Source of the DNA: Cannabis sativa
Lineage: Eukaryota; Streptophyta; Magnoliopsida; Rosales; Cannabaceae
Assembly: GCF_029168945.1 (NCBI RefSeq)
Contig: NW_026870037.1
Coordinates: forward strand, 1,426,001-1,490,000
Direction of reading: 5' to 3'
DNA: 64,000 nucleotides
Numbering within the stretch: the first letter of the stretch is position 1; every line of letters begins with the position of its first letter. The position numbers and the translations under genes were made by a program. Below, piece after piece: positions 45,701 to 57,539 of the stretch. Under the pieces are notes generated by a model that saw only the letters and a list, made by a program, of their open reading frames with translations, did no database searches and was not told where the DNA came from.

Positions 45701-48695
45701 GTCTCTTTTGCTGTATAGGAGGCATGTCCGGGTTGACGTTGAGGACATGGGTGATGACATGAGGGCTGATGCCGGTCATGTCCTCTTGGCGCCATGCAAA
45801 AATGTCAATGGCGCCCTTCAGTGTTTTTATTATTTTATCCTTTTCCTCCGGATCTAGTCCTCTCCCTATCCGGAGTACTTTGGTGGAGTCGTCGTCGCAC
45901 ACTGGTATCTCTTCGACGTCCTCCATTGGTTCTACGACCCTTTCGGATCCTATACGAGGATCCAACTCGTCTTCTTCGGCCTTCTCTACTTCAGGGGGCC
46001 CCCGGACCATGAGCACTGGCAAGTGGGTGGCAACGTTGTAACATTGCCTGGCCTCTCCTTGATTTCCCCTCACCGTTCCGACTCCGGCTTCCTGGGTAGG
46101 AAATTTTAGGCATAGGTGTCGGATGGAAGTTATTGCACCAAAGTCGACGAGGGCCGGTCGGCCTAAGATTGCGTTGTAGGCTGTTGGACAGTCTACTACC
46201 ACGAAGGTGCAATACTTGAACGTGCTCTGGGGAGTATCCGGGCACAGGGTAACTGGGAGCCTGACTTTTCCCATCGGGATTAGAGTTGTCCCGTTAAACC
46301 CTGTGAGCTGCGATCCGCTAGGAGAGAGGTCCCGGTCGGTCAACCCTATCGCAGTGAAGGCCTCTTTGAAGAGCAGGTTCACGGAACTTCCATTATCAAT
46401 CAGGACCCTAGCCACTACTTTATTTGCAATGGGGGTCTCTATGACCAGCGGGTCGTGATGAGGAAAACGCACTGTCTTGGCGTCCTCTTCCGTGAACGTT
46501 ATGGGCTGGTCCATTAGCCGAGGCCTTTGAGCTGGGAGTTGAGTGACCTCCCACACCTCACTGTGCCTTGCGGCCTCGGCGTATCTTTTTCGCTCCTTTC
46601 GAGTGTTTCCTCCGATATGGGGACCTCCGGAGATCATAGCTACCCGTCCATTAGGCCGGGGCGGTAGTCCGGGTATATGCTGGGTGTCACCTGCGGGAGC
46701 AAACTCTCGAGGCAATGCTCCTGCTGTACCCCCTGGTGTTCCCGAAGGCATGCCCCCTGCCACCTGCCCCGGGTTAAGGTGGGGTAACCTATTCTTGATC
46801 CACTCATAGAGGTGGCCCAACCGGATCAGATTCTCAATCTCATCTTTGAGATTTTTACACTCGTTGGTGCTGTGGCCAATGTCGTTGTGATATTCGCACC
46901 TTTTACTCGGATCTCTCCGGGAGCTGTCCCTGTACAATGGCTGGGGTCTCCGGTAATGCGTGTTCTGCCTTGTGGCAAAATAGACACGTTCCTGAGAGTC
47001 CGTGAGCTCTGTGTACTGGGTGTATTGGGGTGTGTACCCCTTCTTTTGGCGCTTCTCTCCCGTTCGGGTGCTGCCCTTGGAAGACCTCTTGCTTCTAGAC
47101 CCCTGGGTAGGGCCTGTTAAGCTAGCGGTTGGGGCAGCCTGTGAAGGAGCCCGTCCATTCACCCCGGACGGATTGCCGTAATGGGAAGATGCCGGGGGCA
47201 GAGCTTGGTTGTATCCGGGAGTAGCAGAAAACTGTATGCCACTAACCGGAGGGGTCGCGGTCGGGACAGTACCCGAGGGCGATACTCCTGGCATGTATCC
47301 TGCTATCCCGGTGGGATAATAGCCTCCGTAAGCCACGATCTGGGCTTCTTCGAGGTTAATATATTTTTGGACTCGCTTCTGGAAGTCCTGAAGGCTAGCA
47401 GCGCCTTCTTGCTGTAGTTCGTTCCAGAAGGGAGTCCCAGTGCGGATTCCTGCTTGGAGAAGCGCAAGCTGTTGTCCGTCGTCGACCTTCTTGGTCTTCA
47501 AGGCTTCCTCTCGGAACCTCTTGATGTAATTCTTCAAGGTCTCGGTGGGTAGTTGCTTGATGTTGGTCAAGGCACTAACCTCCAAATTGACCTTCCTGGC
47601 GGCGACAAATTGTCTCCGGAAGTTGGTTTGGAGTTTGTTCCAACATCCCACCGATCCTGGTTCTAGTTTCTTGAACCATTCCTCTGCCGAACCGCTCAGA
47701 GTGAGGGGGAAGCATAGGCATTTGGCGTCATTGCTGACCCGCATGACCGTCATGACTTGGTTGAATCGTGACAAGTGATCGCTGGGGTCGGAGTTCCCAG
47801 TATATGCCGCCATTTCGGGCATCTTGAAGTTTTTAGGGAGCTCCGCCTCCAGGATATGCTTGGCACAAGGCTCCCGGTCCTCACTGTCCGAGTCGGAGTC
47901 ATCTCCCTTCTGCCTCCGGGAGACTCGGGCGATATCTTTTCGAAGGATGGCAAGCTCTGCCATAATCCCTTCGTTTACAGTACCCGAGGAGACTCCGGGT
48001 CTGTATCTTTTTTGATCAAGGTGATCCCGGAGGTCACCTTGATTCCCATTGATTTGATTTCTCAGATCAATGGGTGGACATCTCTGTCCTCCTCTTCCTC
48101 TACCCCCTGGTTCCTGGTGCACGGAAACGCTTTTCCGGTCCCCTCGATCCTGAGGGCCAAGACTCCCTCTTTGGGGCTTGCCCCTCTGCGGACCTTTCCC
48201 TTTAGGGAAATCTGAGCGGACCTTACGCGGATCCTGCGCCTTTTTCTTTCGACCAGGGGCAGAAGTAGGGTTTTTTGCTTGGTTTTCCTCAGCAGGGTGC
48301 CTTATAGGGCTAGGTTCCCTAGGCCTTTGCTGCTGGGAATTAGGCGAAGACGTAGCTGGGTCCCTGTCGAGTCCAGCGGCCATTGCCTTGGGATGCATGT
48401 GAATGCCAGCCGCCTCCATGGCTTTCTGCATGGCTAGCATCACCTCATGCATCTTTTGATTTTGCACTTTCTGAGCTTCGATCTCAGCTTCGTGATCGAT
48501 AGCTTTTTGTCTGAGGAGCACCAGCTCTTGGTAGCTTCCATCATCGTAAGCGTACTCGTCGAGGTGTTCCTCGTGGTTTTCATCTGGAACTTCTTCCTCG
48601 GACTCCTCTGCTGCCCTTGAGGCTACATCCTCTTCATTGGGATCTTGAGCATCTTCTAGAGGGCAAGGGTGACGTGTAGCTCTTGTCTCCACCAT
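42707..48695 (-). pseudogene. Gypsy gag-pol polyprotein gene, frameshifted
   Basis: The frame from ATG 48695 (MVETRATRHPC) covers a charged N-terminus, the gag core (PEMAAYTGNSDPSDHLSRF, EEWFKKLEPGSVGCW), a CEYHNDIGHSTNEC knuckle-like motif, an aspartic protease (LIDNGSSVNLLF) and the start of RT (PKPNGTWRVCIDF). Between about 45350 and 45430 two indels move the frame; the next open segment (45351-42943) has YVDDML, RNase H, a second RNase H (WRVFVDGASNENGSGAG ... HADCLAKLAS) and integrase (H-x-H-C2 zinc motif, DLIGSLPTGKGG, SDNGKQF, PQTNGQAEAVNKI). Another break near 43055 separates the integrase C-terminus (GPNWEGPYEIEDEIGSGTYKL), ending at 42707. This polyprotein would drive replication and integration; here it is broken in at least three places. 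Confidence 0.93.
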
Positions 48696-48738
48696 TTTTG
48701 TGAAGTTAAATGCTTGTTGTGAAGCAGCTTTCCTCAGC

Positions 48739-48758
48739 TCTCAATGAAAGCACCAAAA
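48739..48758 (-). other. Presumed gypsy primer-binding site region
   Basis: Directly inside the 5' LTR the minus strand reads TTTTGGTGCTTTCATTGAGA. The TGG near its start fits a tRNA CCA end, but I cannot name the tRNA without a search. Gag starts only about 60 bp farther in. Confidence 0.5.
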
Positions 48759-49539
48759 TGTTGACCGAGGTTTTCGGCAACTAATAAAATATGAATGTAA
48801 TAATGAGCTGTAAGAAAGCGAGATGAAGACTTTTTACGTGGTTGGGGCGTTAATGAGCCTTAGTCCACGAGCCACTGTTATTTATGGATATCTTTAATAC
48901 AGATTCTACACTTGGGAGAATGTTTCTCCCTTTAATACAAAGAATGTTCTTGGTGAGTTTTTTCTCTTCTTGCTCTTAAGCAGCCAAGATTCTTCGACCC
49001 CATTAAATGAGCTTTGAGGGGGTATTTATAGTGTTTTGGTGGGGCAATCCCTAGAATTGTTCTTACACATGTGTCTGTAAGTATCCATAAAGTTGGGCAT
49101 TTCCGATGAATATACCATTGGTGATGCATGGTCAAATCCCTAGGTGTTGTAGGGTTTTTATGGAGAATGTCCTTTTTGTCTTATGATTGACGTGACTCTT
49201 CGCAGAGTAGCCGTCGCTAGACTTAAATGATCATTACTATAGCGCTGCTGTTTGGGGGTTGTGCTGTCAGACTTTATTGCGTGTTACAGTCCCAACACGC
49301 TTCCTCCCATGCAGCATTAAATGCGACTTGATTTCTCGGGAGAGACCTGACACATCCCGGAGTGCCTTCAAGCTATGCTCGCTTCCGGGAGTACCTTGTA
49401 CTCCGGGTACATCTTCCGGGACCCATGCGAATAATGCTTCCTGGTGTCATACAAAGACTTAGCAGTTCTTCCCAAGTAATTTGATCCACGTGTCCCTTCC
49501 TGACTGGTCCACGTATATTGGGCGATTTTAGGAGCAACA
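48759..49539 (-). repeat. Gypsy 5' LTR (right)
   Basis: 781 bp, TGTTGACCGAGG...GCAACA, with the minus-strand TATA box at 49031-49022. Confidence 0.95.
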
Positions 49540-49544
49540 ATTAC

Positions 49545-50448
49545 CATAATTATATGTCAAAATATCTCAAATTAAGCAATATTCAAATCTCTACAAAAAT
49601 ATCTATGTTATTTAAATATTTAAGACATGATTTATAAATTTCTAATAAGGAAAAAAATGATATATATAGAAAAAATATCATTTTTATACTTATAATTTAT
49701 AAATAATTAAATATTTAACAAAATAACAAATTTTTGAATTTGAAAAACATTATGGTAAGTATATCTATAAAAATATCTATGTTAATTTCAAATTTATTAA
49801 TTATTTAATTTGTCATATAAGATAATTTTAATATAATATTTTAAATAAAAAGACAAAGTTATCTTTTAATTTAAAATATCTTAAATATCAAAATATCTAA
49901 TCTTATAATTAAATAATAAATAAATATTAAAGAAGTTAACAAATTTTTAAATCTGACCATAATAGGAAATATTTAAAATTTGAAACATTACAAAATAGAA
50001 ATATTTAAAAATTAAAAAAATTCCAAATTGAAAATATTTAAAATTGGAAATATTTCAATTTAGAAATATTTAAAATTGGAAAAATAAATTTTAGAAACAA
50101 TCCCATGAAAAAATTGGATTTTTGGGAAAAAACCTCAAAAATTCGCAATTTGTAGGGAACTGCCAGGATAGGTTGCATGCAACAACCATGATTTCCAATC
50201 TTCTAAAATTCATATCTTTCGCAATTTTTATCGAAATCAAGTTCCGTAAAAAACAAAATTGCTCAATTTTTCACAAGGAATTCAAATAAAATATTTTCAA
50301 AAATGGAAAAAAATATTTTTCATGGAAAACGAAACTGTACAACATCAACATTCTTCAAACAACACATAAACCAACATGAAACCATCCAAATCAACACAGA
50401 AATATGCAATCATCGTTTTAATTCATATGACATGAAAGTAAATCATTA
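49545..50448 (-). other. 5' internal part of the copia element, no gene seen
   Basis: AT-rich DNA between the gypsy insertion and the copia primer-binding site. It should be the copia leader and gag start but shows no gag-like frame. Confidence 0.5.
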
Positions 50449-50465
50449 CCATGGCTCTGGTGCCA
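50449..50465 (-). other. Copia primer-binding site (initiator-Met type)
   Basis: The minus strand reads TGGCACCAGAGCCATGG two bases inside the 5' LTR. The usual plant copia site is TGGTATCAGAGCC, so there are two transitions. Confidence 0.8.
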
Positions 50466-50467
50466 GT

Positions 50468-52322
50468 TGTTGGAAATTATTTTACAAGGATCTAGATTTA
50501 CTAACAAGTATGTTGGATTAACAACCTAATATGAATTCTAAAACAATGAAAATAAACACATATAAAGTTAGAAAACCTTACAGTGGGTGCAGCGGAATAA
50601 TATGACTCCTTCCGTTCAGATCTCTAGCCCTTGATTCCTTTCTGTAGCAGAGCATCACCAAGATCTGAACCTGGATCTTCTTTTCTCCTTCTTTGATGCA
50701 GAATTTCCATAGTCTTCCATACTACGATTGAGATACCACTTGATGTGTGTGGGCACTACTCATTCACTCAAAGTTTCGAAATTTAGAGAGAAGAAAAGAG
50801 AGAGAGGCGTGTGAGGCTTTTTCTAAGAGAAACAAAGTGATCAAAGATGTATGTCTTCGTTTCCTCAAGCCAACACTTTCTATATATCGAATTCCCTCTA
50901 GGTTTAGGTTAGAATTGCATGGCATTAAAATAATGAAAACTACAAATGGTATTTCTCATGCATAGGGCCGGCCATACAAAGGGTATTGGGCCTCACTTTG
51001 CAACTTTTCCATTTTGTTATTTTCCATTCCTATTTTCTCAAAAATGCCAATTTTCCAATTTAACCTTTTAAATGCCAATTCTAATTATTTAATAACTTGG
51101 AAATAATTATTAAATAATATTTCCATTTAATATATTTATTAATTTAGACATATAAAGTCTCCTAATCAATAAATAAACCTAAAATCTCTTTTCTTTACAA
51201 TTTCGCCTTTGCTTAGTGAAAATTCATAAAGTAGACATAGTCTAACTTTTAGAATTTTAATTGATTAATTAAAATCAATTAACTGAGTCTTACAAGCAGT
51301 ATGGTCTCAACTAGTATGGGGACCATGGGTCTATATAACCGAGCTTCCAATAAGTCGAATCGAATTTACCAAGTAAATTCCCTAACTTATTAATTCCTCA
51401 TTGAATCCACACTTAGAACTTGGAATTGCACTCTCAGTCATATAGAACGCTCTATATGTTCCACGATATAGACACGTCATTAGTTATCCATTGTTATAAC
51501 CCTAATGTGATCAATGATCCTCTATATAGATGATTTACACTGTAAAGGGATTAAATTACCGTAACACCCTACAATGTATTTTATCCTTAAAACACTTAAC
51601 CCTGTATAAATGATATTTCACGTAAGTGAAATGAGATCTCCACCATTTATCTTCGTTTGGTTAAGCTTGAAGGAAATCATCCTTTACTTCTATTTGCCAG
51701 ATAGAAGCTATAGATTCCATATTTATGTTAGAGCTCCCACTCAATTGCACTACCGTGTTCCCAAAATGTATGTATTGCCCTGACCATAAATTAGGCTTAA
51801 CTAACAAATCAAAGAACACGAATAACACTCTTTAGATTGAGCCTAAACATATCAGGATTTCGATCATGTGATCTAGGATCAACAGGTGATATTGAATTGA
51901 ATAGATATTACGGTAAATTTTAACATATCTAATCAAAGTTCAATATCGGTCCCTTCCAATGTATACTCCATACATCCGATACTGGTAAACTTTGCCAATG
52001 TCCTGGAAAGGACATAACACTTTTCCAAGGTGTAAGAATACCTATCGCTGATTATACCATGTCAATCTAAATCCAGTGTTCTGACAAATCAGGGAATAAA
52101 CTTTTGAACATATAATAAAGATTATATTCCACTGTGCTCACAACACTAAAATCTTATCAAATTCATATGTTCTGGACTTAAAAAGAATTCATACATTATA
52201 TATACATATAATCATGAAATAAATCATGTGAACCATGCAACATAAAATGTTATTTCTGATCTTTATTAATAAGTAAATCTGATTATATGAAATGATTTTT
52301 ATTTAGGGCATAAAACCCAATA
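50468..52322 (-). repeat. Copia 5' LTR (right end on plus strand)
   Basis: TGTTGGAAAT...AAACCCAATA; the last terminal base pairs are altered from CCAACA to CCAATA. The TATA-like box seen in the other LTR is changed here to CGATATATAG. Confidence 0.93.
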
Positions 52323-55300
52323 GAACCATCTGCAGCTTCAGTTCCAGATCAGTGTGGTGTTGACCCACTTGCAGCGTCATAGGGTCCTCGTGTTCTCCCG
52401 TCAGCTTCTATTCCCAGCACCTCGGAGGCTCGCGATCCAGCATACCCTGCCATTTTGGCAAGGTTGGAGACTGTGGAGAGGGGGCAGGCCGCTCTGCTAA
52501 GAGGACAAACAGCGATTATGGATCAGTTGAAGACCATAATGACGCTCCTGCAAGATCCTGGAAGGCCGGCAGCAGATTCACAGCCACAGCCACAGCCACA
52601 GGCACACCCACAACCGGAAGAGGAGGCTCGGACACCGGAAGATGACTTCATTCTCCCAAATGATTACCAACCGGATGATGATGACATGTTCTGTACACCT
52701 GAGAAGACGAATATCACCAACATCGGGGATACTCAGGATTCTGAGGTGCAGGTGTTAGAGACAACTCCAGAAGTCATGGAGAACCGGAGGAAGAGAAGGC
52801 GGCCTAGGTAGTTCGCTGAGTACACTGAAATGAAGAAGAAGGCTAGGGCTACTTCGACACTCGTGAATGCGGACCCCCTTAGAGTGATTGATCGGAAGCT
52901 GCTCAAGACTTTTCACAATTGGGTACTCGGCCAGATTGGGAATAATTACCCGAGAGAGTGCTTCACCGGTCGATACCATTCGTCTTGGTTCCTCGAACTG
53001 CATACTCAAAAGTTTTGGCTTGGGAACGATGTAAGTTTTTAAGACTTTTTTACTGCTTTTGCTTTTAAAGACTTTATCTAACTCTTTTTTATTTAATCTC
53101 TGACATATTTAATTTTCATGTTTTAGCATTTGGATGCGGCATTCCATTTGATGAGGAGGTGGCAACACTTTTATCCGGAGTCCTACCCGAATAGATGTGT
53201 TATAATGCCGTGTATTTTCCCAGCAGGAGTTATTGCTCGGTGGGAAGCTGCGGGTGATGAGCAGGCTAACTATCAGTGGGACGAGAGCATATTAGATTTG
53301 ATTCAAGGGGATGAAAGTCAATTCTTGGCCAGTTGGAAGAACAAGGAGAGAATATATATGGCCCTCTACTTCGATGGAGCAAAGCATTGGGTGGCACTAG
53401 AGGTAGATCTAGATCATTGGTTGTTGAACATATTTGACTCGAGCCTCGGATCGATTTCCCCGAACGAATTGAAGCGTCACCTGGCAATGTGGGAAAAATT
53501 ACTACCAAATTTGCTGCTGCAGGCTGGCTTATTCGAGAGTCATGACATGATCCTCGTGCCTCAACTTACCGCCTCAGAGAGCCAGGTCAGAAATTTCACT
53601 TCAAAAGTCATGGATCGGGCCGTTGTTCCACAGACAAAGACAAGGTAACTTAATTACAATTGATTTTTTTGTTATTTAACTTGAATTTAATTTGCATACT
53701 TTTATTTATTTACTTTTTATTGTCTCATACAGCGGTAACTGCGGGATGTACGTGATAGAGCACATCGAGCATAGTATGCTGGAGACTACGTTTGATAATG
53801 TGCACGATGAGAATATGAAGAAATTTAGAGAGCGGTGGTGTGTAGATTTGTTTTACCAGAATTTAGCATGAACAAATATATTTTTTATTTGGTATTTATT
53901 AAGATAACAATGTAATTGGTTTTTTTTATTGGTATGTTTATGTTTTTTCAAGAGTTCATACAAATTTTACGCCTTTCTTTCATGCAACAAATTATAATAA
54001 TTATGTAAACATAAAATATCACAAATTCTAATGTTTAAAATAGTCCAACATTAATTCAATAACAATACATAATAGTCCAACACATCACGATACAAATAAA
54101 CTAAAATAACATTTTTAACCTCGGTAGTTGCAAGTGCTTCTGTTGTGCCCCTTGGCACCGCACATGCTACAATTTCGTGATTTGATAATCCTTTCACCGT
54201 TACAAGCAGTTTGGTTGTTCTTAATTCTTCTAACCTTTTGCTTCTTGGGTCGCCCTACTGGTTGCTTCTCAACAGGCACTCCAACTGTCATGTTCTTGAT
54301 GTCATCAGGCAATTCCCAATCATCCTCGTCACCAACTGGCATAATTGTTCCTTCATATGTCCTCCTCCAATATTCAGTCGTGTAATATGGCGAGCATAGT
54401 GTGTACGCGCTAATACTTCGCTCCTGAGATGCAGCACATGCATGAGGACAAGGAAAGTTCATGCACTGGAACAAGCCGCAAGTGCAAGTATGTTCCTGGA
54501 AGTCCACTACGCCACCGGTCATAACTGTTCCTCCAGGGTGAACCTACAACGTGTAAGGCCCGCATGAGTCAACGTTCAAATACCGACCTTTTTCAAAATG
54601 CAATGTCAAGTCCTCCTCCATTTCTGGTGCTAGGGGTTTCGTCCACTTGTCAGCTTTTTCTTTTTGTGAAGCAAACAACTTCTGGACTTTGGACCTCAGG
54701 AATGCTACAGCAGCAGTGATCGAGAAGCCTCTTGCATCCTTAGTTGTGTTGTTGAAGCTCTCAGCCCAGTTGCTCGTCATTACATTGTAACGTACCCCTG
54801 GAAAGTACGACCGGACCCATTTTTCAAATCCAATTTCCTCAAGATATTGTGCAACCGCTGGATTCATGGCCCGAATGTTCTCAAATTCTTTGTGAAACTC
54901 TAATCTTGAATACGTGTAGGCACACGTGTAAATGTGATTCGTGAAGACGTCAGTCTTGAACTTGTGGTTGACGTTCATAATAATGTGGTGGTAGCATGCA
55001 CCGTGGTGTGCATCAGGGAACACGATATCCAAAGCACGAACAATGCTTTGATGCCTATCCGAAACAAAAGCTAAGTTTTCAACATCACCAATCGTTTCTT
55101 TCAATTTTCTCATAAAATAGGTCCAGGAATTGTGGTTTTCACTGTCAGCTATAGCAAAAGCTATCGGAAAGATATGACTCCCTGCATCCAAAGCCACTGC
55201 ACACAACATTTGCCCACCATACCTAGTCTTCAAGAAAGACCCATCAATGCATACAACAGGTCGACAAAACCTAAACCCCCGAATAGAAGGACCCAGAGAG

Positions 55301-55861
55301 AAGAAACAATACTTGAAGCGGCCATCTTCTACCACAAAATCCGTGATGGTACCTGGATTCCGCAACTGTAGCATGTGCAAGTAACTAGGTAATTTCGAGT
55401 ATGAATCTTCAGGTGTACCCCGAGCTAGGTGTAGTGCCTTCTCTCTGCACCTCCATGCCTTTTCGTAACTCATTTGGATCTCGTAATCCTTGTGCATACT
55501 TTTTCTTATATCAGAGGGAAACTGATCCGAGCCGTCAGTTGCGAACTTATCCTTAATTAGATGGGCAACTATTACAGGTGATGCTTGACGGTTATCTTTT
55601 CCTCGAAGATCAAGGGAACATGTATGTACATTATGAAATGTACTCACCTCAAACATGTTAGAAAGTACATTCTTCTTCGCTCTTAATCTCCACCCACAAT
55701 CTGTATCCTTACATGTGACGTACCAAATATCAGTACCGGACTTCCTAACGTAGTAGTCAAACCCTTTCTTCATTGCATACAGGCCAGCAACCATCTTTAA
55801 ATGCTCTTTGTCTCTAAAAAACTTTCCCACATGTAACTCCCCGCCTGGTGTGCCACCCGTA

Positions 55862-55878
55862 GATATATAATGACTATG
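55862..55878. repeat. Target duplication, left copy, of the CutA retrocopy
   Basis: GATATATAATGACTATG, identical to 56639-56655. Removing one copy and the DNA between them restores an uninterrupted transposase frame across the site. Confidence 0.9.
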
Positions 55879-55922
55879 TAGAATCACTATGTTTTATTAT
55901 AATGTTACCAACGTGCAATAAC

Positions 55923-55924
<2 letters not shown>

Positions 55925-55959
<35 letters not shown>
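55925..55959. repeat. AG dinucleotide microsatellite in the CutA 3' UTR
   Basis: About 17 AG units on the plus strand (CT on the sense strand of the retrocopy). Confidence 0.95.
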
Positions 55960-55961
<2 letters not shown>

Positions 55962-56053
55962 AAACAACTCCACGTTCTCATAATATGCAAACACTCACGA
56001 CACACTACAGGGATATGTGTACTTCAACTCTCTTCTTAGCTTTGAAGGAGAAA

Positions 56054-56638
56054 TCAATCTCTAGTGTTGTTTTTGAGCCATTTTAGGTAAGGCGTACTTC
56101 CCCCATTGATTGGCAAGGCAATAACTTCTGGTACCTCATATGGATGGTTTTCCTCAACATGTTTCGTCAAAGCTTCCAGAAGGGATTGTCTACTCTTGAT
56201 TATGAGAAGTTCTTCAGCATCAGACTGGATCTTTCCTTCCCACTCGTAAACTGATTCAATACCTGGTACTATGTTAACACAAGCTGCAAGTTTTTCTCTA
56301 ACAATGCTTTCTGCCAACTTCTTTCCTTCTTCTTTGTTGGGTACTGTAACGTAGACGACGATGCTGGGAACAGTGTCGCTACCACTCTCCATTCTGATAG
56401 AACTCGAGGTCTTAGCTGGTGCTTGGGTACTGAACTTTGATTTCAAGAGAGGGGCAAAGGGCAGAGACTGAGCACAACCCGTTTTGACAGAGAAAGATGA
56501 AGAAAATGAAGGAGAGAAATTGCAGAAGCCGAAGCTGAGCATGCAAAACGCCCCAATTAGAGGCAAACGACGTCGTATAGTGGAGGATGTGGAGAAAATG
56601 GGCGAAGCTCTGGCTCTGCAACACAGTGTAGAAGCCAT
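56054..56638 (-). CDS. CUTA: CutA1-like divalent-cation tolerance protein, chloroplast type, intact retrocopy, 194 aa
   Basis: The frame starts MASTLCCRARASPIFSTSS, a Ser/Arg-rich likely chloroplast transit region followed by a hydrophobic stretch (LPLIGAFCMLSFGFC), as in plant CutA precursors. From about residue 88 it has the whole CutA domain: SIVVYVTVPNKEEGKKLAE, KLAACVNIVPGIESVYEWEG, SDAEELLIIKSR, ENHPYEVPEVIALPINGG and YLKWL. CutA proteins form trimers and bind copper and other metals; their plant role is not settled. Length and all conserved blocks are normal and there is no stop or frameshift. It lies inside a MULE transposase exon, on the same strand, so it may be read from the transposase promoter. 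Expression cannot be judged from sequence. Confidence 0.93.
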   Translation of the reverse strand: MASTLCCRARASPIFSTSSTIRRRLPLIGAFCMLSFGFCNFSPSFSSSFSVKTGCAQSLPFAPLLKSKFSTQAPAKTSSSIRMESGSDTVPSIVVYVTVPNKEEGKKLAESIVREKLAACVNIVPGIESVYEWEGKIQSDAEELLIIKSRQSLLEALTKHVEENHPYEVPEVIALPINGGSTPYLKWLKNNTRD

Positions 56639-56655
56639 GATATATAATGACTATG
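56639..56655. repeat. Target duplication, right copy, of the CutA retrocopy
   Basis: GATATATAATGACTATG, identical to 55862-55878 and directly adjacent to the CutA start codon. Confidence 0.9.
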
Positions 56656-57539
56656 ATCCTCGATGTCTTCTCTTGTATACATTTTCTCCTTGAATTTACC
56701 GTAACTTGTCGAAGAAGAAAATGGATCGCTCCATCCAGTCACATTCGTACCTCGAGCATCAGTAGGACCACTAATATCATTGGTCTCTCTACCATTATTA
56801 GGACCTGTACTGTCTGTAGTTCCTCTAGCATGACTGGTTTCGCCTGGACGACTACTACTAGTACCAGGTGTTTGGCAATTTTCTCTACGGGGCATTCTTT
56901 TCCGTGTCGGTGGCCTCGGTGGTATTTGGTACGATAGTGGAGTCAAGTTCAAAGGTACAGCAGCAGGGGCCTCTGTACCTTGGTCGTCTCTTACGCCCTC
57001 ATTGCCCTCAACATAACATTCAGGGTCTAGACCATTTAAAAAACCATCGATGAACGACATTTATGCTACAATATCAGCACTCGGCATCATATTGTTTAAT
57101 TCAGGTAATACATCCGCCACCAACACCTCTGGATTTGTTTCTGGAACAAAACTCCCAACCTCGCTACGATTATCCTTAACAGAACTTGATGTGGGACTAG
57201 GATCGACACAAACATTCTTCTTTAACAAAGTCACAAACAAAGGAGTAAATTCATCTGACTTCTTCGCAAGTGTAGATAAAAAGTACCTTGCACGCTTATC
57301 ATTTCCAATAACTTCAGGGCGATACTCAAAGCCTTTCTTGTACTTGTAATGTACTTCCAATTTCAAGTCAAACTCCACTTTGTCGACATCCAGTTCTTCA
57401 TACAAAACATCAACCAAACTTGAGTAGCTTAGGTTCGGATCAATGTCAAATGTCAAATTGTCGTCCCGTTTATAAACCCAATCTCTACCATCAAACTCCC
57501 AAACACCATTATACATAACACACGCATTTACAGTTGAAC

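Larger units (their letters stand above)
37098..49539 (-). mobile_element. Ty3/gypsy retrotransposon, Tat-like with antisense gene, 12.4 kb
   Basis: Two 781-bp LTRs (37098-37878 and 48759-49539; TGTTGACCGAGG...GGAGCAACA) differ at only about six positions that I could see, under 1%, so the insertion is young. The target duplication ATTAC (37093-37097 and 49540-49544) is perfect. The purine tract TTGGGGGGTAAA adjoins the 3' LTR on the minus strand. Gag-pol lies on minus, with a second RNase H domain between RNase H and integrase, and a spliced gene on plus lies between pol and the 3' LTR. Dual RNase H plus an antisense extra ORF is typical of the plant Tat lineage. Pol has frameshifts, so it is not autonomous. 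Confidence 0.95.
30181..52322 (-). mobile_element. Ty1/copia LTR retrotransposon, 22.1 kb including a nested gypsy
   Basis: LTRs of 1854 and 1855 bp lie at 30181-32034 and 50468-52322, starting TGTTG and ending CCCAACA/CCCAATA. The 5-bp target duplication GAACC (30176-30180 and 52323-52327) is perfect. On the minus strand a primer-binding site TGGCACCAGAGCCATGG (50465-50449) differs from the usual initiator-Met site by two transitions, and the purine tract GTGCAAGTGGGAGTT adjoins the 3' LTR (32049-32035). Only a decayed piece of copia RT is recognisable inside. In about the first 480 bp the LTRs differ at roughly 11 positions (about 2%). The element is dead but could be moved by relatives. 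Confidence 0.93.
27486..53871 (+). pseudogene. MULE-borne DUF1985/Ulp1 (C48) cysteine protease gene, split by a copia element
   Basis: Predicted exons: 27486-27494 (ATGTCAAAG), 28932-29792, 29869-30180 continuing at 52323/52328-53030 on the other side of the copia, 53127-53644 and 53733-53871. Exon 2 has the DUF1985 segment (CRFGRVEFGLVTGLN, KLGMALFVMTVLTG). A linker with repeats of about 14 residues (VPDGSGVDPSPAS-like) and an acidic, Gln/Pro-rich region follow. The C-terminal protease domain shows the triad His in KHWVALEVD, Asp in NIFDSS and Cys in SGNCGMYVIEHIEH. In-frame stops occur at 29601-29603, 29899-29901, 52380-52382 and 52809-52811, with a probable frameshift near 30070-30110. Ulp1 proteases cut SUMO-like conjugates; the role in MULEs is unknown. 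This copy is dead. Confidence 0.85.
55879..56638 (-). mobile_element. CutA retrocopy insertion, 760 bp, no A-tail
   Basis: The insert begins exactly at the CutA start codon and ends 14 nt past an AATAAA (minus 55898-55893), where polyadenylation would cut. It is flanked by a 17-bp duplication. It is intronless. Together this indicates reverse transcription of a spliced mRNA and insertion by LINE-like machinery, although no poly(A) tract remains and the 5' UTR is missing. Confidence 0.82.
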
